Shown here piece by piece: positions 43,687 to 52,385 of a stretch of 64,000 bases of DNA. A program made the position numbers and the translations under genes. The notes below the pieces were generated by a model. That model was not told where the DNA came from. It did no database searches and saw nothing but the letters and a program-made list of their open reading frames with translations. Origin of the DNA: Microbacterium rhizosphaerae (GTDB lineage Bacteria > Actinomycetota > Actinomycetes > Actinomycetales > Microbacteriaceae); NCBI RefSeq assembly GCF_034120055.1, contig NZ_CP139368.1, positions 62,001 to 126,000 of the forward strand, given 5' to 3'. Numbering within the stretch: position 1 is the first letter of the stretch; each line of letters opens with the position of its first letter.

Positions 43687-44605
43687 GCTCAAAAAGACCA
43701 CCCCGGAAGACGAAGAAGGTGGCGAGTCCGAGCGCCACGAGCAGGAGCATGAGCGAGATCGCGGCCGAGCCGTTGAAGTCGTTCTGCTGGAAGGCGTACA
43801 GGTAGGCGAGCTGGTTCAGCGAGTAGTCCGGCGGGACGACGCCCTTCGACGCCTGGGACAGCACACGCGGCTCGACGAACAGCTGGGTCCCGGCGGCGAG
43901 CGTCATGATCCCCATGTAGGAGATCCACTTCTTCATCAGCGGCAGTTGGATGTGCCACGCCGTCTTGACGGCGCCCGCGCCGTCGATGCGTGCGGCCTCC
44001 ATCACCTCGACCGGGATGTTGTTGAGCGCACCGAACATGATCACGATCCAGCCGCCGGCACCCGTCCAGAAGGAGATGATCGTGAAGATGACCGGAAGGT
44101 TCTGCAGCGAGACGGTCTGGACGAAGGTGTTCAAGCCGAACGCATGCAGAACGCCGGAGACGGGGCTCACCGTCGGGTCGAGCAGGAAGAGCCACAGCAT
44201 CACGCTGGATGCGCCGGCGAGCGCACCCGGGATGTAGTAGACGAAGCGGACGGATGACGAGAGCCACCGCGTCCCGACCGCGTGCACGATCAGCGCCAGG
44301 AGGACGACGAAGACCGTCTGGGCCACGATCCAGATCACGACGTAGGCCGCGACATGCTGCACCGCCGGCCAGAAGCGGTAGTCGCCGAAGACCTTGAGGA
44401 AGTTGTCGACGCCGGCGAATCCGCCGTCCTTCGTGAAGGCGAGATAGATCGCGTAGAGCGCGGGCAGCACACCGAACAGGAGCAGCAGGATGCCGTACCC
44501 GCTCGAGAACACGGCCCCCAGGGCGGCCTGGGCGCGGGCGGGCTTCTTCCGCGCGGCGGTCTCCCGCCGCCGACTCCGCTGGGAATCGGCGGCGGGAGCC
44601 GTCAT
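43679..44605 (-). CDS. Carbohydrate ABC transporter permease (MalF type)
   Basis: A 308-residue membrane permease with six helices. The EAA-type loop is EAARIDGAGAVKTAWHIQLP. The segment around LNQLAYLYAFQQNDFNG corresponds to the variable late region of MalF-type proteins. The Arg/Lys-rich N-terminus (QRSRRRETAARKKPARAQ) stays in the cytoplasm. ATG at 44605 is chosen; an in-frame GTG at 44629 would add eight residues and has a purine-rich stretch only two bases upstream, so the start is uncertain. Co-transcribed with the binding protein and the second permease. Confidence 0.9.
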   Translation of the reverse strand: MTAPAADSQRSRRRETAARKKPARAQAALGAVFSSGYGILLLLFGVLPALYAIYLAFTKDGGFAGVDNFLKVFGDYRFWPAVQHVAAYVVIWIVAQTVFVVLLALIVHAVGTRWLSSSVRFVYYIPGALAGASSVMLWLFLLDPTVSPVSGVLHAFGLNTFVQTVSLQNLPVIFTIISFWTGAGGWIVIMFGALNNIPVEVMEAARIDGAGAVKTAWHIQLPLMKKWISYMGIMTLAAGTQLFVEPRVLSQASKGVVPPDYSLNQLAYLYAFQQNDFNGSAAISLMLLLVALGLATFFVFRGGLFERD

Positions 44606-44648
44606 CGTTTCGACAGTGATGATGCGCACCTTCCGCTGCGGCGAGGGG

Positions 44649-46016
44649 TCACTTGACCTTGTAGCCCTGCACCTGGGCTTCGTTGTCCATCTCGGTCTTC
44701 CACGCGTCGGTCAGATCCGCGACGGTCTTGCCGGCGGCGAGGCCGGGCACGACGACCTTCGCATACGCCGTCTCCGAACTGAAGCTCGGGTATCCCCATC
44801 CGCTCCAGGTCTGGCCGGCGGCATCCGTCACGTTCTTCTGGAAGTCGCCGACGAAATAGCCGGCCGCCGCCTGCTTGGCGATCCACTTGGTCGCCGCCGC
44901 CGCGTACGCGGGGTATCCGGGAGCCAGGTCGACCTGGTACTCGTCGGCGCTCGTGACGAACTGCAGGAAGGTCTTCACGGCATCCAGGTTCTTCGTGTGA
45001 CTCGACGCGTACCAGACGCCGCCGCCGACGTTGCCGGTGGCGATCTTGTCGCCCGCCCAGTGCAGCGGGACGCCCGCGCCGAGCTGGCCGGCCGGCACGT
45101 TAAGGCTGTCCTTGCTCTGGAACAGGGCACCGGTGTACCAGATGGGACCGGGCATTCCGACGATCTTGTTCTGGTACTTCTTGACGAAGTCGGCGCTGAA
45201 CACGCTGTCCTGCACGAGGGTGCCGTTCTTCAGCATGTGATCGATCAGATCGGTCATCTTCTTCGACTTCGGGTCGTCGAAGTTGCTCGAGAACGTGGTC
45301 TTCGTGGCCTGGAAGATGGGCGCCTGCGCGCCCATGTAGTAGACGTACGTGCCCACGAACGAGTCGCCGACGGAGCCGAGGATGTAACCGGGATGCTCGG
45401 CGGCGAGCTTGTCGCTCAGCGACTGGTAGTCCTCCCAGGTCTGCGGGGCGGTGTACCCGAACTGGTCCAGCAGCTTCTGGTCGTACCAGAAGACCACCTG
45501 GGCGAGGTCGTTGCGCAGCCCGTACATCGTGCCGTCGATCGTCACCGGGTCCTGAGCCCCCTTGGTGAAGCCGTCGAGGAAGCTCTGGTCGAACCATCCC
45601 TTGTTCAGCGGAGCGGCGAACGGCTGCGCGCCGTTGGCGCCCTTGGACGCCCAGGATGCGTCGTTCGTCTGCGTCGACCAGACCACGTCGGGCCAGCCCT
45701 GCCCGGACTGGTCGAAGAGGGCGATCTTCGTCTTGAACGAATCGGAACCACCGGCGTTGCCGTCATAGGTCTGCTCGTTGACCTTGATGTCCGGGTACTT
45801 CGCCTCGAAAGCCTTCACGGCGGGCTCTCGGGCGGCGTCCACCCACACCGTGATCGCGCTGTTCTTGACCTGCTCGGCGGGGGTGAACCCGAGGCTGCTC
45901 GTCGAGGACGAGCCTCCGCCCCCGCTGCACGCGGCCAGCACGAGGGCCGCGGTGGCGGTCACGATGACCGCCGCGGAACGGGAGAGACGGGTGAAGCGAC
46001 GTTGCTGCGGAGCCAT
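44649..46016 (-). CDS. Carbohydrate ABC transporter substrate-binding lipoprotein
   Basis: A 455-residue lipid-anchored binding protein, first gene of the importer. Lipobox LAAC is at residues 27-30 after a basic, hydrophobic signal, then a Gly/Ser linker. The mature domain shows AITVWVDAAREPAVKAFEAK and DVVWSTQTND. The Trp-rich C-terminal lobe (GQTWSGWGYPSF) is typical of family 1 binding proteins. The ATG at 46016 has AAAAGGACGAGC upstream. The gene is preceded by the operator-like sequence shared with the catabolic operon, so its ligand is probably that operon's substrate. Confidence 0.92.
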   Translation of the reverse strand: MAPQQRRFTRLSRSAAVIVTATAALVLAACSGGGGSSSTSSLGFTPAEQVKNSAITVWVDAAREPAVKAFEAKYPDIKVNEQTYDGNAGGSDSFKTKIALFDQSGQGWPDVVWSTQTNDASWASKGANGAQPFAAPLNKGWFDQSFLDGFTKGAQDPVTIDGTMYGLRNDLAQVVFWYDQKLLDQFGYTAPQTWEDYQSLSDKLAAEHPGYILGSVGDSFVGTYVYYMGAQAPIFQATKTTFSSNFDDPKSKKMTDLIDHMLKNGTLVQDSVFSADFVKKYQNKIVGMPGPIWYTGALFQSKDSLNVPAGQLGAGVPLHWAGDKIATGNVGGGVWYASSHTKNLDAVKTFLQFVTSADEYQVDLAPGYPAYAAAATKWIAKQAAAGYFVGDFQKNVTDAAGQTWSGWGYPSFSSETAYAKVVVPGLAAGKTVADLTDAWKTEMDNEAQVQGYKVK

Positions 46017-46083
46017 TGCTCGTCCTTTTCTGGTCGACGTCCTTGACGACTCGCGGCCAGGACGGCCGCCGGGATGGTGCCAT

Positions 46084-46104
46084 TAGATCATACATGTGAC
46101 CTAT
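46084..46104 (-). promoter_or_regulatory. Operator-like palindrome upstream of the ABC importer
   Basis: TAGATCATACATGTGACCTA (46084-46103) is an imperfect 20-base palindrome. It contains the ACATGTGA-N2-TAT motif also present at 32819, and on the minus strand it holds a -10-like TATGAT. It lies between the binding-protein gene and the divergent FAD monooxygenase gene. Confidence 0.5.
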
Positions 46105-46167
46105 TAGCAATGACAGCCGACCGGGGAAGCTCGACCCTCCCACATCGGCGGGCGTAACGTCGCATCC

Positions 46168-47400
46168 ATGGATCAGGGACAGGCGGGGACACAGGTGTGC
46201 ATCGCCGGCGGCGGCCCCGCCGGGATCATGCTCGGGCTCCTCCTCGCGCGCGAGGGGATCGACGTCACGGTGCTCGAGAAGCACGATGACTTCTTCCGCG
46301 ACTTCCGCGGCGACACCGTGCACCCGTCCACACTGAACCTCATCGACGCCCTCGGGCTCCGCGCCGGGTTCGACGCCATCCCGCACATCCCCCTGCCGAG
46401 GCTCGACGCCGTGATCAACGGCATCCGCCTGCACGCGATCGATCTGACCTCCCTCCCGAAGCCGAACAGCTTCCTCACCCTCATGCCGCAGTGGGATCTG
46501 CTCGATCTGCTCGCCGAGGCCGGGGCGCAGCATCCTTCGTTCCATCTCCGCATGGGCGTCGAGGCCATCGGCGTCCTCGAGGAGAAGGGCCGCGTCGTCG
46601 GCGTCCGCACCGCGGACGGCGAGGACATCCCCGCCGAGCTCACGATCGCGGCGGATGGGCGCGCCTCGACCGTCCGTCGCGCCCTCGGCCTCACCCCGCG
46701 AGAGTACGGCGTGCCGATCGACGTGCTGTGGTTCCGCATCCCGCGGCCGTCCGTGCCGCTCCCGGACACCCTCCTGTGGGCGAACGAGGGCGGACTGCTC
46801 GTCACGATCCCCCGTCCCGACTACCTGCAATGCGGACTGCTCATCCCGAAGCACGGGTTCGAGGAGGTCAAGGCGGCCGGCGTGGCGGCGTTCCGCTCCC
46901 GCGTCGCGGACCTGTCCCCGCGGCTGACCGAGTCGGTGCTGGCCATCGAGAGCATCGACGAGGTCAAGCTGCTCTCGGTGCAGGTCGACCGGCTCGAGCA
47001 GTGGTGGCGGCCCGGTGCGCTGTGCATCGGCGATGCCGCGCACGCGATGTCGCCCGTGTTCGGCGTCGGCATCAACTACGCGATCCAGGATGCGGTGGCC
47101 GCGGCGCGGCTCGTCATCCCCGCGCTGCGCACCCCGGGCAGCCTCGACCGGGCCGAGGCGATCGACCGCGCGTGCGCGGCGGTCCAGGAGCGGCGCCAGG
47201 CACCGACCGCCGCGATGCAGGCGATGCAGCGCCGCGTGCACCAGGCGATCTCGACCCACAGTCTCGCGAAGATCGTCGACAACCCGCCGACCCGCGGCCA
47301 GCGGGCCGCGCTGCGGGTGATCCTGCCGATCGTGCGGCGCGTCGCCGCACGGCTGATCGGGTACGGCTTCCGGCCCGAGCGCCTCCGCTCCTCGGCATAG
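46168..47400 (+). CDS. FAD-dependent monooxygenase (PHBH family)
   Basis: A 410-residue flavoprotein of the p-hydroxybenzoate hydroxylase/UbiH type. FAD-binding motifs are VCIAGGGPAGIMLGLLLARE (residues 10-29), VVGVRTADGEDIPAELTIAA followed by DGR, and CIGDAAHAMSPVFGVGINYA. The substrate is unknown; aromatic hydroxylation or halogenase-like activity are possibilities. The ATG at 46168 is preceded by TAACGT at eight bases, close to a leaderless promoter. It is divergent from the ABC importer, but nothing ties it to sugar catabolism other than the shared upstream region. Confidence 0.9.
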   Translation: MDQGQAGTQVCIAGGGPAGIMLGLLLAREGIDVTVLEKHDDFFRDFRGDTVHPSTLNLIDALGLRAGFDAIPHIPLPRLDAVINGIRLHAIDLTSLPKPNSFLTLMPQWDLLDLLAEAGAQHPSFHLRMGVEAIGVLEEKGRVVGVRTADGEDIPAELTIAADGRASTVRRALGLTPREYGVPIDVLWFRIPRPSVPLPDTLLWANEGGLLVTIPRPDYLQCGLLIPKHGFEEVKAAGVAAFRSRVADLSPRLTESVLAIESIDEVKLLSVQVDRLEQWWRPGALCIGDAAHAMSPVFGVGINYAIQDAVAAARLVIPALRTPGSLDRAEAIDRACAAVQERRQAPTAAMQAMQRRVHQAISTHSLAKIVDNPPTRGQRAALRVILPIVRRVAARLIGYGFRPERLRSSA

Positions 47401-47453
47401 CCTGCCCGGACTCGGCGTCCGGTGCCCTGTCGGCATCCCTCGCCCGGACGGTA

Positions 47454-47504
47454 ATCCGGCGGGAATCGGGGCCCTGCGCACCGAGCGCCCGATTCCCGCC
47501 GGAT
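47454..47504. terminator. Long hairpin between convergent genes
   Basis: The 17 bases at 47454-47470 (ATCCGGCGGGAATCGGG) pair perfectly with 47488-47504 across a 17-base loop. No T-run follows. It lies between the convergent FAD monooxygenase and ThrE-type genes and probably ends both transcripts. Confidence 0.65.
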
Positions 47505-47548
47505 CACCGGATGCGGCAGGACGTTCGCCTCAGCCGGGCGGGGTCCTC

Positions 47549-47568
47549 GCCGAGCCGAGCCGAGCCGA
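47549..47568. repeat. Short tandem repeat (GAGCC-type)
   Basis: About four tandem five-base units, CGAGC/CGAGC-like, run through this stretch and end in CGAAGGG just before the ThrE-type stop codon. It is too short to assign any role and may be part of the same intergenic structure. Confidence 0.4.
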
Positions 47569-47578
47569 AGGGCAGGGA

Positions 47579-48844
47579 TCAGACGCGGTGCCGCACGGCC
47601 CGGGTCACGTCGACGAGGAGGGCGCCGACCTTCGTGCCGATGCAGAGACTCACGAAGGTCATGGGCGTGGCCGAGAGCGCCTCGGGGTCGAACGACGCCA
47701 GCGCGACGAGGCCGACGGTCCCCGGCACGAGCAGGAGGAACGCCGGCTGGAACGACACCGTCGCCGGCACGGCGAGCGTCACCTGCTCGAGCAGACGTGC
47801 GGCGACGAACAGGGCCGCTGCGGCGACGCCGGTGGCGACGATGCTGCCGACGAGCGGCGTCGCGAGCGCCAGCACGGCATACGTGCACATCATCACGACG
47901 ATGTTGACGAGCGTCAGCCGGAACCCGGCGCCGAAGGCCAGCCCGATGCCGATCGCGACGAAGACGACCCCGACCCACGCGAGCCACAGCGGAGGCAGCG
48001 CCTCCCACCCGACGCCGGCGGACGTGACCTTTGCGGCCTCGCCGACGAGTGCCGCGGAATCGGGATTCACGCGCAGCCCGGTGAGGGCTGCCCCCGCGAT
48101 GATCCCGGCGGTCATGAAGCCCAGGATGATGATGCCGTAGACGAGCCGGGCCGACCCGGTGACGATGTCGGCCGCGGTGAGCTCGAGCAGCGCGTTCGTG
48201 ATGAGCGCGCCGGGCACGATGATCGCGATCGGCGCGCAGACGGCGAAGAGCGGCACGGGGCCGAGGCCCAGCCATCCGGCGCTCAGTCCCACGACGATCG
48301 TCGAGACGAAGGTCGCGACGAACGGGATGATCGCCGCCGCCGACGGCACACGGGTCATGAGTCGCGTGATGAGTCCCACGAGCGCACCGACGAGTGTCGC
48401 CACCACGATCGCCCACCACGGACAACGGAAGAGCACCGCGAGTCCCGCGGAGATGAGTGCGCTGCCGGCGATCCACTGCAGGGCCGGGTGGTGTCGACGG
48501 ATACCGCGGATCCGCGTGATGTGCGCGGGCACCTCGTCGAGTGCGAGCGTGCGCTTCTCGAGGCGCTGGGTGAGCAGGCTCGCGTGCGCCGCCTGCCGGA
48601 ACGACAGCTCCTCGGATCCCGCGTTCGACATCGTCACGGCACCCGGCACGTCGGGCTCGTTCACGATCACGAGCTCGGGCAGCACCGAGAAGGTCGCTCG
48701 CGAGCCGGGGGATGCGGCATCCCGCACCTGCTCGAGAGCGGAGCGCACATCGGTGACCGACGTGCCGGCGTCGAGCAGCAGTGCGCCCAGATCGCCGAGC
48801 ACGTCGTCCGACGCGCGGGCGTCGCTTCTCAGCTCAGAGGGCAT
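47579..48844 (-). CDS. Threonine/serine exporter family protein (ThrE)
   Basis: A 421-residue membrane protein with the two fused ThrE domains. The N-terminal cytoplasmic DUF1212 part includes GALLLDAGTSVTDVRSALEQ and TRIRGIRRHHPALQWIAG. About ten helices follow, ending in VPATVSFQPAFLLLVPGTVG. In Corynebacterium ThrE exports threonine and serine. Start ATG at 48844. It lies 38 bases downstream of the GT2 glycosyltransferase gene on the same strand and may share its transcript. Substrate range in this organism is unknown. Confidence 0.9.
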   Translation of the reverse strand: MPSELRSDARASDDVLGDLGALLLDAGTSVTDVRSALEQVRDAASPGSRATFSVLPELVIVNEPDVPGAVTMSNAGSEELSFRQAAHASLLTQRLEKRTLALDEVPAHITRIRGIRRHHPALQWIAGSALISAGLAVLFRCPWWAIVVATLVGALVGLITRLMTRVPSAAAIIPFVATFVSTIVVGLSAGWLGLGPVPLFAVCAPIAIIVPGALITNALLELTAADIVTGSARLVYGIIILGFMTAGIIAGAALTGLRVNPDSAALVGEAAKVTSAGVGWEALPPLWLAWVGVVFVAIGIGLAFGAGFRLTLVNIVVMMCTYAVLALATPLVGSIVATGVAAAALFVAARLLEQVTLAVPATVSFQPAFLLLVPGTVGLVALASFDPEALSATPMTFVSLCIGTKVGALLVDVTRAVRHRV

Positions 48845-48882
48845 GCCCCCATTGTGACGGTGCTACCGCTGCGGATGCGTCT

Positions 48883-50025
48883 TCAGAGCTCACCGGGCGA
48901 CATCGCCTGCGAGTCGATCTCGTCCATCAGCTCGCGAGCTGCGCTCCGTGCGCCGACGCGGCGGGGTGCGTACACGACGAGAGAGTGGAAGAGGAAGCGG
49001 ACGACGAACGCGACGACGAGAGTGATCGCGGTGGCGATGACGGCCGAGATATGCCAGCCGGCGACCATGGCGGCCATGATCGGGATGCGGATCGCGGCCT
49101 CGACGTTGTTGAAGCCGAAGGACTTCGCGAACCGTGACCAGACGCCGCTGGCGTCCTCCCGCATGTCCTGGAACACGAAGCGCTCCTGCAGGAGGAAGTT
49201 GCCGATGATCGTGACCTCGGCCGCGATGATCGCGGCCCAGACCGAGCCGACGCCCATGTGGATGAGCACCCACAGGATCGCGAGGTTCGCCACGGCGCCC
49301 AGGATGCCGATGAACGCGAACAGCGACATCTTGCCGAAGCGCAGCATCGTCAGCTGCATGAGGAAGTGGAGGCCCTGCTGGAAGGAGGCCTTCGACTCCC
49401 CCGCATGGCGGTCGGCGAACCGGAAGGGGACCTCGGCGACGCGCAAGGGCTTCCGCGCGAGGATCTCGAGGAGGATCTTGAAGCCGCGCGGCTTCAGCCC
49501 GTCGAGGTCGATCGCGGTGCGGTCGACCAGGAAGAACCCGGTCATCGGGTCGGAGACGTCCTTCAGGCGGATGGGGAACATCGCCTTCGTCACCGCGGTG
49601 GATGCGCGCGAGACGAGCACCCGACCGCGGTCGGCCAGACCGTCCGCCGTGCCCTCGCCCGCGTATCGGGAGGCGACCACGAGGTCCACATCGCCGCGGC
49701 GGAACCGGTGCACGAGCAGCGGGATCTCCTCCGGTGGGTGCTGCAGGTCGCCGTCCATGACGACGCAGACATCCGATGCTGCCGCCCGCAGCCCCTCGAC
49801 GACCGCTCCGCCGAGTCCGCCCGTCGCGTGCTCGCGATGGATCAGCCGGACCGGGAGGGATGCGGATGCGGCGACCTCCCGAATCGTCTCGGGAGTCGCA
49901 TCCGTGCTGTCGTCGACGAAGAGGATCTCGGTGTCCGCGGCATCCACCGTCCGAGAGATCCGGCGCACCAGCTCTGCCACGTTCGGCGCCTCGTTGTAGG
50001 TCGGCACGATGATGGTGAGGTTCAT
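48883..50025 (-). CDS. Polyprenyl-phosphate glycosyltransferase, GT2 plus GtrA domain
   Basis: A 380-residue membrane-associated enzyme. The GT2 domain (residues 1-240) starts MNLTIIVPTYNEAPNVAELV, with FVDDSTDATPETIREV, the D-x-D-type VVMDGDLQHPPEE and DVSDPMTGFFLVDR, as in dolichol-phosphate mannosyltransferases. The C-terminal GtrA-like domain has four helices (GILGAVANLAILWVLIHMGV, NFLLQERFVFQD). It likely makes polyprenyl-phosphate sugar and may flip it for wall glycan or protein O-mannosylation. The ATG at 50025 is chosen because the family begins exactly there; earlier codons are non-homologous. Confidence 0.92.
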   Translation of the reverse strand: MNLTIIVPTYNEAPNVAELVRRISRTVDAADTEILFVDDSTDATPETIREVAASASLPVRLIHREHATGGLGGAVVEGLRAAASDVCVVMDGDLQHPPEEIPLLVHRFRRGDVDLVVASRYAGEGTADGLADRGRVLVSRASTAVTKAMFPIRLKDVSDPMTGFFLVDRTAIDLDGLKPRGFKILLEILARKPLRVAEVPFRFADRHAGESKASFQQGLHFLMQLTMLRFGKMSLFAFIGILGAVANLAILWVLIHMGVGSVWAAIIAAEVTIIGNFLLQERFVFQDMREDASGVWSRFAKSFGFNNVEAAIRIPIMAAMVAGWHISAVIATAITLVVAFVVRFLFHSLVVYAPRRVGARSAARELMDEIDSQAMSPGEL

Positions 50026-50212
50026 CGGGGATCTTCCGGATCGGCGGAGCCCGAAGCTGGTGCTGGGGACTAGGACCATGGTTCCATGCCTGCTGCGGCG
50101 GAGCGAAGCCCGGGTCAAGACCCACACTGACCCCACAGGCTTTACCGAGGGAGGACTTAAGACCCGTTTCCGGGCCCTGACGGCGCCCAGCGCCCGCCCA
50201 GCGGGGCCCCCG

Positions 50213-50218
50213 TAGGGT
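50213..50218 (+). promoter_or_regulatory. Leaderless-type -10 box of the glutaredoxin gene
   Basis: TAGGGT lies seven bases before the glutaredoxin ATG at 50226. Confidence 0.45.
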
Positions 50219-50225
50219 GGAAGGC

Positions 50226-50483
50226 ATGACGACCTCCTCCACCATCACCATGTACGGCGCCGACTGGTGCCGCGACTGCATCCGCACGAAGAAGCAGCTC
50301 GACGAGCTCGGTGTGGAGTACCGCTACGTGGACCTGGTGGCCGACCCCGCCGCTGCGGATGTCGCCCGCGACATCTCCGGCCGCACGAACATCCCCGTGG
50401 TCGTCTACCCGGACTCGACGCACCACGTCGAGCCGTCGAACGCCGACGTGGAGTCGAAGCTGCGCGAACTCGCGCTCCTCTGA
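50226..50483 (+). CDS. Glutaredoxin-like protein (mycoredoxin type)
   Basis: An 85-residue thioredoxin-fold redox protein. The active site is CRDC in YGADWCRDCIRTKKQLDE, and the cis-Pro segment is TNIPVVVYPD. The C-R-D-C spacing and short length match actinobacterial mycoredoxin-like glutaredoxins, which use mycothiol rather than glutathione. ATG at 50226 is preferred over a GTG three codons upstream. It stands alone, divergent from the glycosyltransferase gene and 51 bases before kynA. Confidence 0.9.
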   Translation: MTTSSTITMYGADWCRDCIRTKKQLDELGVEYRYVDLVADPAAADVARDISGRTNIPVVVYPDSTHHVEPSNADVESKLRELALL

Positions 50484-50522
50484 GGACCGACACGCCTCTG
50501 ACGAAGGGCGCGGGGGCCTCAC

Positions 50523-50528
50523 TAGGCT
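50523..50528 (+). promoter_or_regulatory. Leaderless-type -10 box of kynA
   Basis: TAGGCT lies six bases before the kynA GTG at 50535. It marks the start of the kynurenine operon. Confidence 0.55.
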
Positions 50529-50534
50529 GAGGCC

Positions 50535-51395
50535 GTGGACGACGGAGTCGAGCGCAACACCAGGACGATCGAGCAGGCGGTCGTCACCGACTTCTCCGAC
50601 CGGATGAGCTACGGCGGGTATCTCGAGCTGTCGACGCTGCTGTCCGCGCAGCATCCGCTCAGCGATCCCGAGCACCCGGACGAGCTGCTGTTCATCATCC
50701 AGCACCAGACCACGGAGCTGTGGCTGAAGCTCGTGCTGCACGAGCTCGAGGCCGCGAGCGCCCACCTGCGCGCCGACGAACTCGCCCCGGCCCTGAAGTG
50801 CATCGCGCGGGTCAAGCACATCCAGAAGACGCTGACCGAGCAGTGGTCCGTGCTCGCGACGCTGACCCCGACCGAGTACGCGCAGTTCCGCGGCGTGCTG
50901 GGCAACGCGAGCGGATTCCAGTCCGCCCAGTACCGCGCGGTCGAGTTCCGTCTCGGCAACAAGAACGCGGGGATGCTGCGGGTCTTCGCGAACGATCCGG
51001 CCAGCCTCGCGATCATCCAGTCCGCGCTCGAGGCTCCGAGCCTCTACGACGAGTTCCTGCGGCTGCTCGCCCGCGCCGGCTACGACGTGCCCGCCGAGGT
51101 GCTGGACCGCGACGTCACGCAGGCATGGGTGCTCCAGCCCGCTCTCGTCGACCTCTTCGCCCGGATCTACGCCGATCCGACGGAGAACTGGGCCGCGTAC
51201 GAGACGTGCGAGGAGCTCGTCGACCTGGAGGACAACTTCCAGCTGTGGCGCTTCCGCCACCTGAAGACCGTCGAGCGGATCATCGGCTTCAAACGGGGCA
51301 CGGGCGGATCGAGCGGCGTTCCCTTCCTGCAGCGTGCCCTGAGCCTCACCTTCTTCCCGGAGCTGTACGCGGTCCGGACGGAGATCGGAGCATGA
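50535..51395 (+). CDS. kynA: Tryptophan 2,3-dioxygenase
   Basis: A 286-residue heme dioxygenase that opens the indole ring of tryptophan to N-formylkynurenine. Family motifs are [78 protein letters not shown] and [12 protein letters not shown]. Length and all motifs are normal. The GTG at 50535 is supported by the adjacent TAGGCT box. Its stop overlaps the amidohydrolase ATG by four bases, followed by kynU. Confidence 0.96.
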   Translation: MDDGVERNTRTIEQAVVTDFSDRMSYGGYLELSTLLSAQHPLSDPEHPDELLFIIQHQTTELWLKLVLHELEAASAHLRADELAPALKCIARVKHIQKTLTEQWSVLATLTPTEYAQFRGVLGNASGFQSAQYRAVEFRLGNKNAGMLRVFANDPASLAIIQSALEAPSLYDEFLRLLARAGYDVPAEVLDRDVTQAWVLQPALVDLFARIYADPTENWAAYETCEELVDLEDNFQLWRFRHLKTVERIIGFKRGTGGSSGVPFLQRALSLTFFPELYAVRTEIGA

Positions 51396-52360
51396 CCGAC
51401 CTCGACGCCCTGCAGGAGCTGCTCGGACCCCGCGCGTACCCGGCGCATCTCGCGATCGACGGTACGCACGGAACGGCACTGCCTCCGCTGGCGGACCACC
51501 ACGTCCACCTGCACTTGATCGATGAGAGCGCGCTGGCCCCGCACGGCATCGCGGCGGTCGTCGACCTCGGCGGCAACCCCGTGGCACTCGCCCACCGCCT
51601 GTCGTCCATTCCCCGCGTGGCATACGCCGGCGCGTTCCTCACGGCACCCGGCGGCTATCCGTCCGGGCGGCCCTGGGCGCCCGACGGCATCTGGCGCGAC
51701 GTGCGTTCCGCCTCGCAGGCCGCCGGCGCCCCCGGCGGCGCGGCCACGCTCGTCGACGAGCAGGCGGAGTTCGGCGCATCCGTCGTCAAGGTGTCGCTCA
51801 ATGCGGCCGCGGGGCCCGTCCTGGATGCCGAAGTCCTGACGGCGATCATCGCGCGGGCGCACGAGCGGGGCCTGCCGGTCGTCGCCCATGTCGAGGGACA
51901 GGGCATGGCGCGGCTCGCGATCGAGCACGGCGTCGATGCGCTCGCGCACGCGCCCTTCTCCGAGCCGGTGGACCACGACCTCATCGTCCGCGCGGTGTCC
52001 ACGCGTCAGCGCTGGATCTCGACGCTCGACATCCATGAGGGCGACGATCGCGCGCGCGCCGCAGCCAATCTCGCGGCGTTCGCGGATGCCGGCGGCACCG
52101 TCCTCTACGGCACCGACCTCGGCAACGGCGACCGGGCGCCCGGAGTGAGCGCCGGCGAGCTTCGCGCCCTCCATGATGCGGGCATCCGCGGTCCCGAGCT
52201 CATCGGCACTCTGACCGATCCGTGGCCGGCGCAGGAGCCCCCGCACGGGGTCGCCACGTTCGTCCCCGGTCCGCCGCCGGACAGCGCCGAGGACATCCCG
52301 GAGTGGCTCGCGACGGCACGGGTCGTGCCGCGCGAAGAGCTTCCGCCCGACCAGCACTGA
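51392..52360 (+). CDS. Amidohydrolase family protein (candidate N-formylkynurenine hydrolase)
   Basis: A 322-residue metal-dependent amidohydrolase with a complete ligand set. HxH pairs lie at H37/H39 or H39/H41 ([10 protein letters not shown]), with K133 (VVKVSL, possible carbamylated lysine), H166 (VVAHVEG), H186 (DALAHAPF) and D242 (YGTDLGNG). It lies between kynA and kynU with overlapping or near-touching ends, exactly where a kynurenine formamidase is needed. It is unrelated to KynB or to the alpha/beta-hydrolase formamidases. A role in hydrolysing N-formylkynurenine is therefore a context inference. Other amide or lactam substrates are possible. Confidence 0.85.
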   Translation: MTDLDALQELLGPRAYPAHLAIDGTHGTALPPLADHHVHLHLIDESALAPHGIAAVVDLGGNPVALAHRLSSIPRVAYAGAFLTAPGGYPSGRPWAPDGIWRDVRSASQAAGAPGGAATLVDEQAEFGASVVKVSLNAAAGPVLDAEVLTAIIARAHERGLPVVAHVEGQGMARLAIEHGVDALAHAPFSEPVDHDLIVRAVSTRQRWISTLDIHEGDDRARAAANLAAFADAGGTVLYGTDLGNGDRAPGVSAGELRALHDAGIRGPELIGTLTDPWPAQEPPHGVATFVPGPPPDSAEDIPEWLATARVVPREELPPDQH

Positions 52361-52385
52361 TCCCACCGACACCCGAGGAGCCGCG

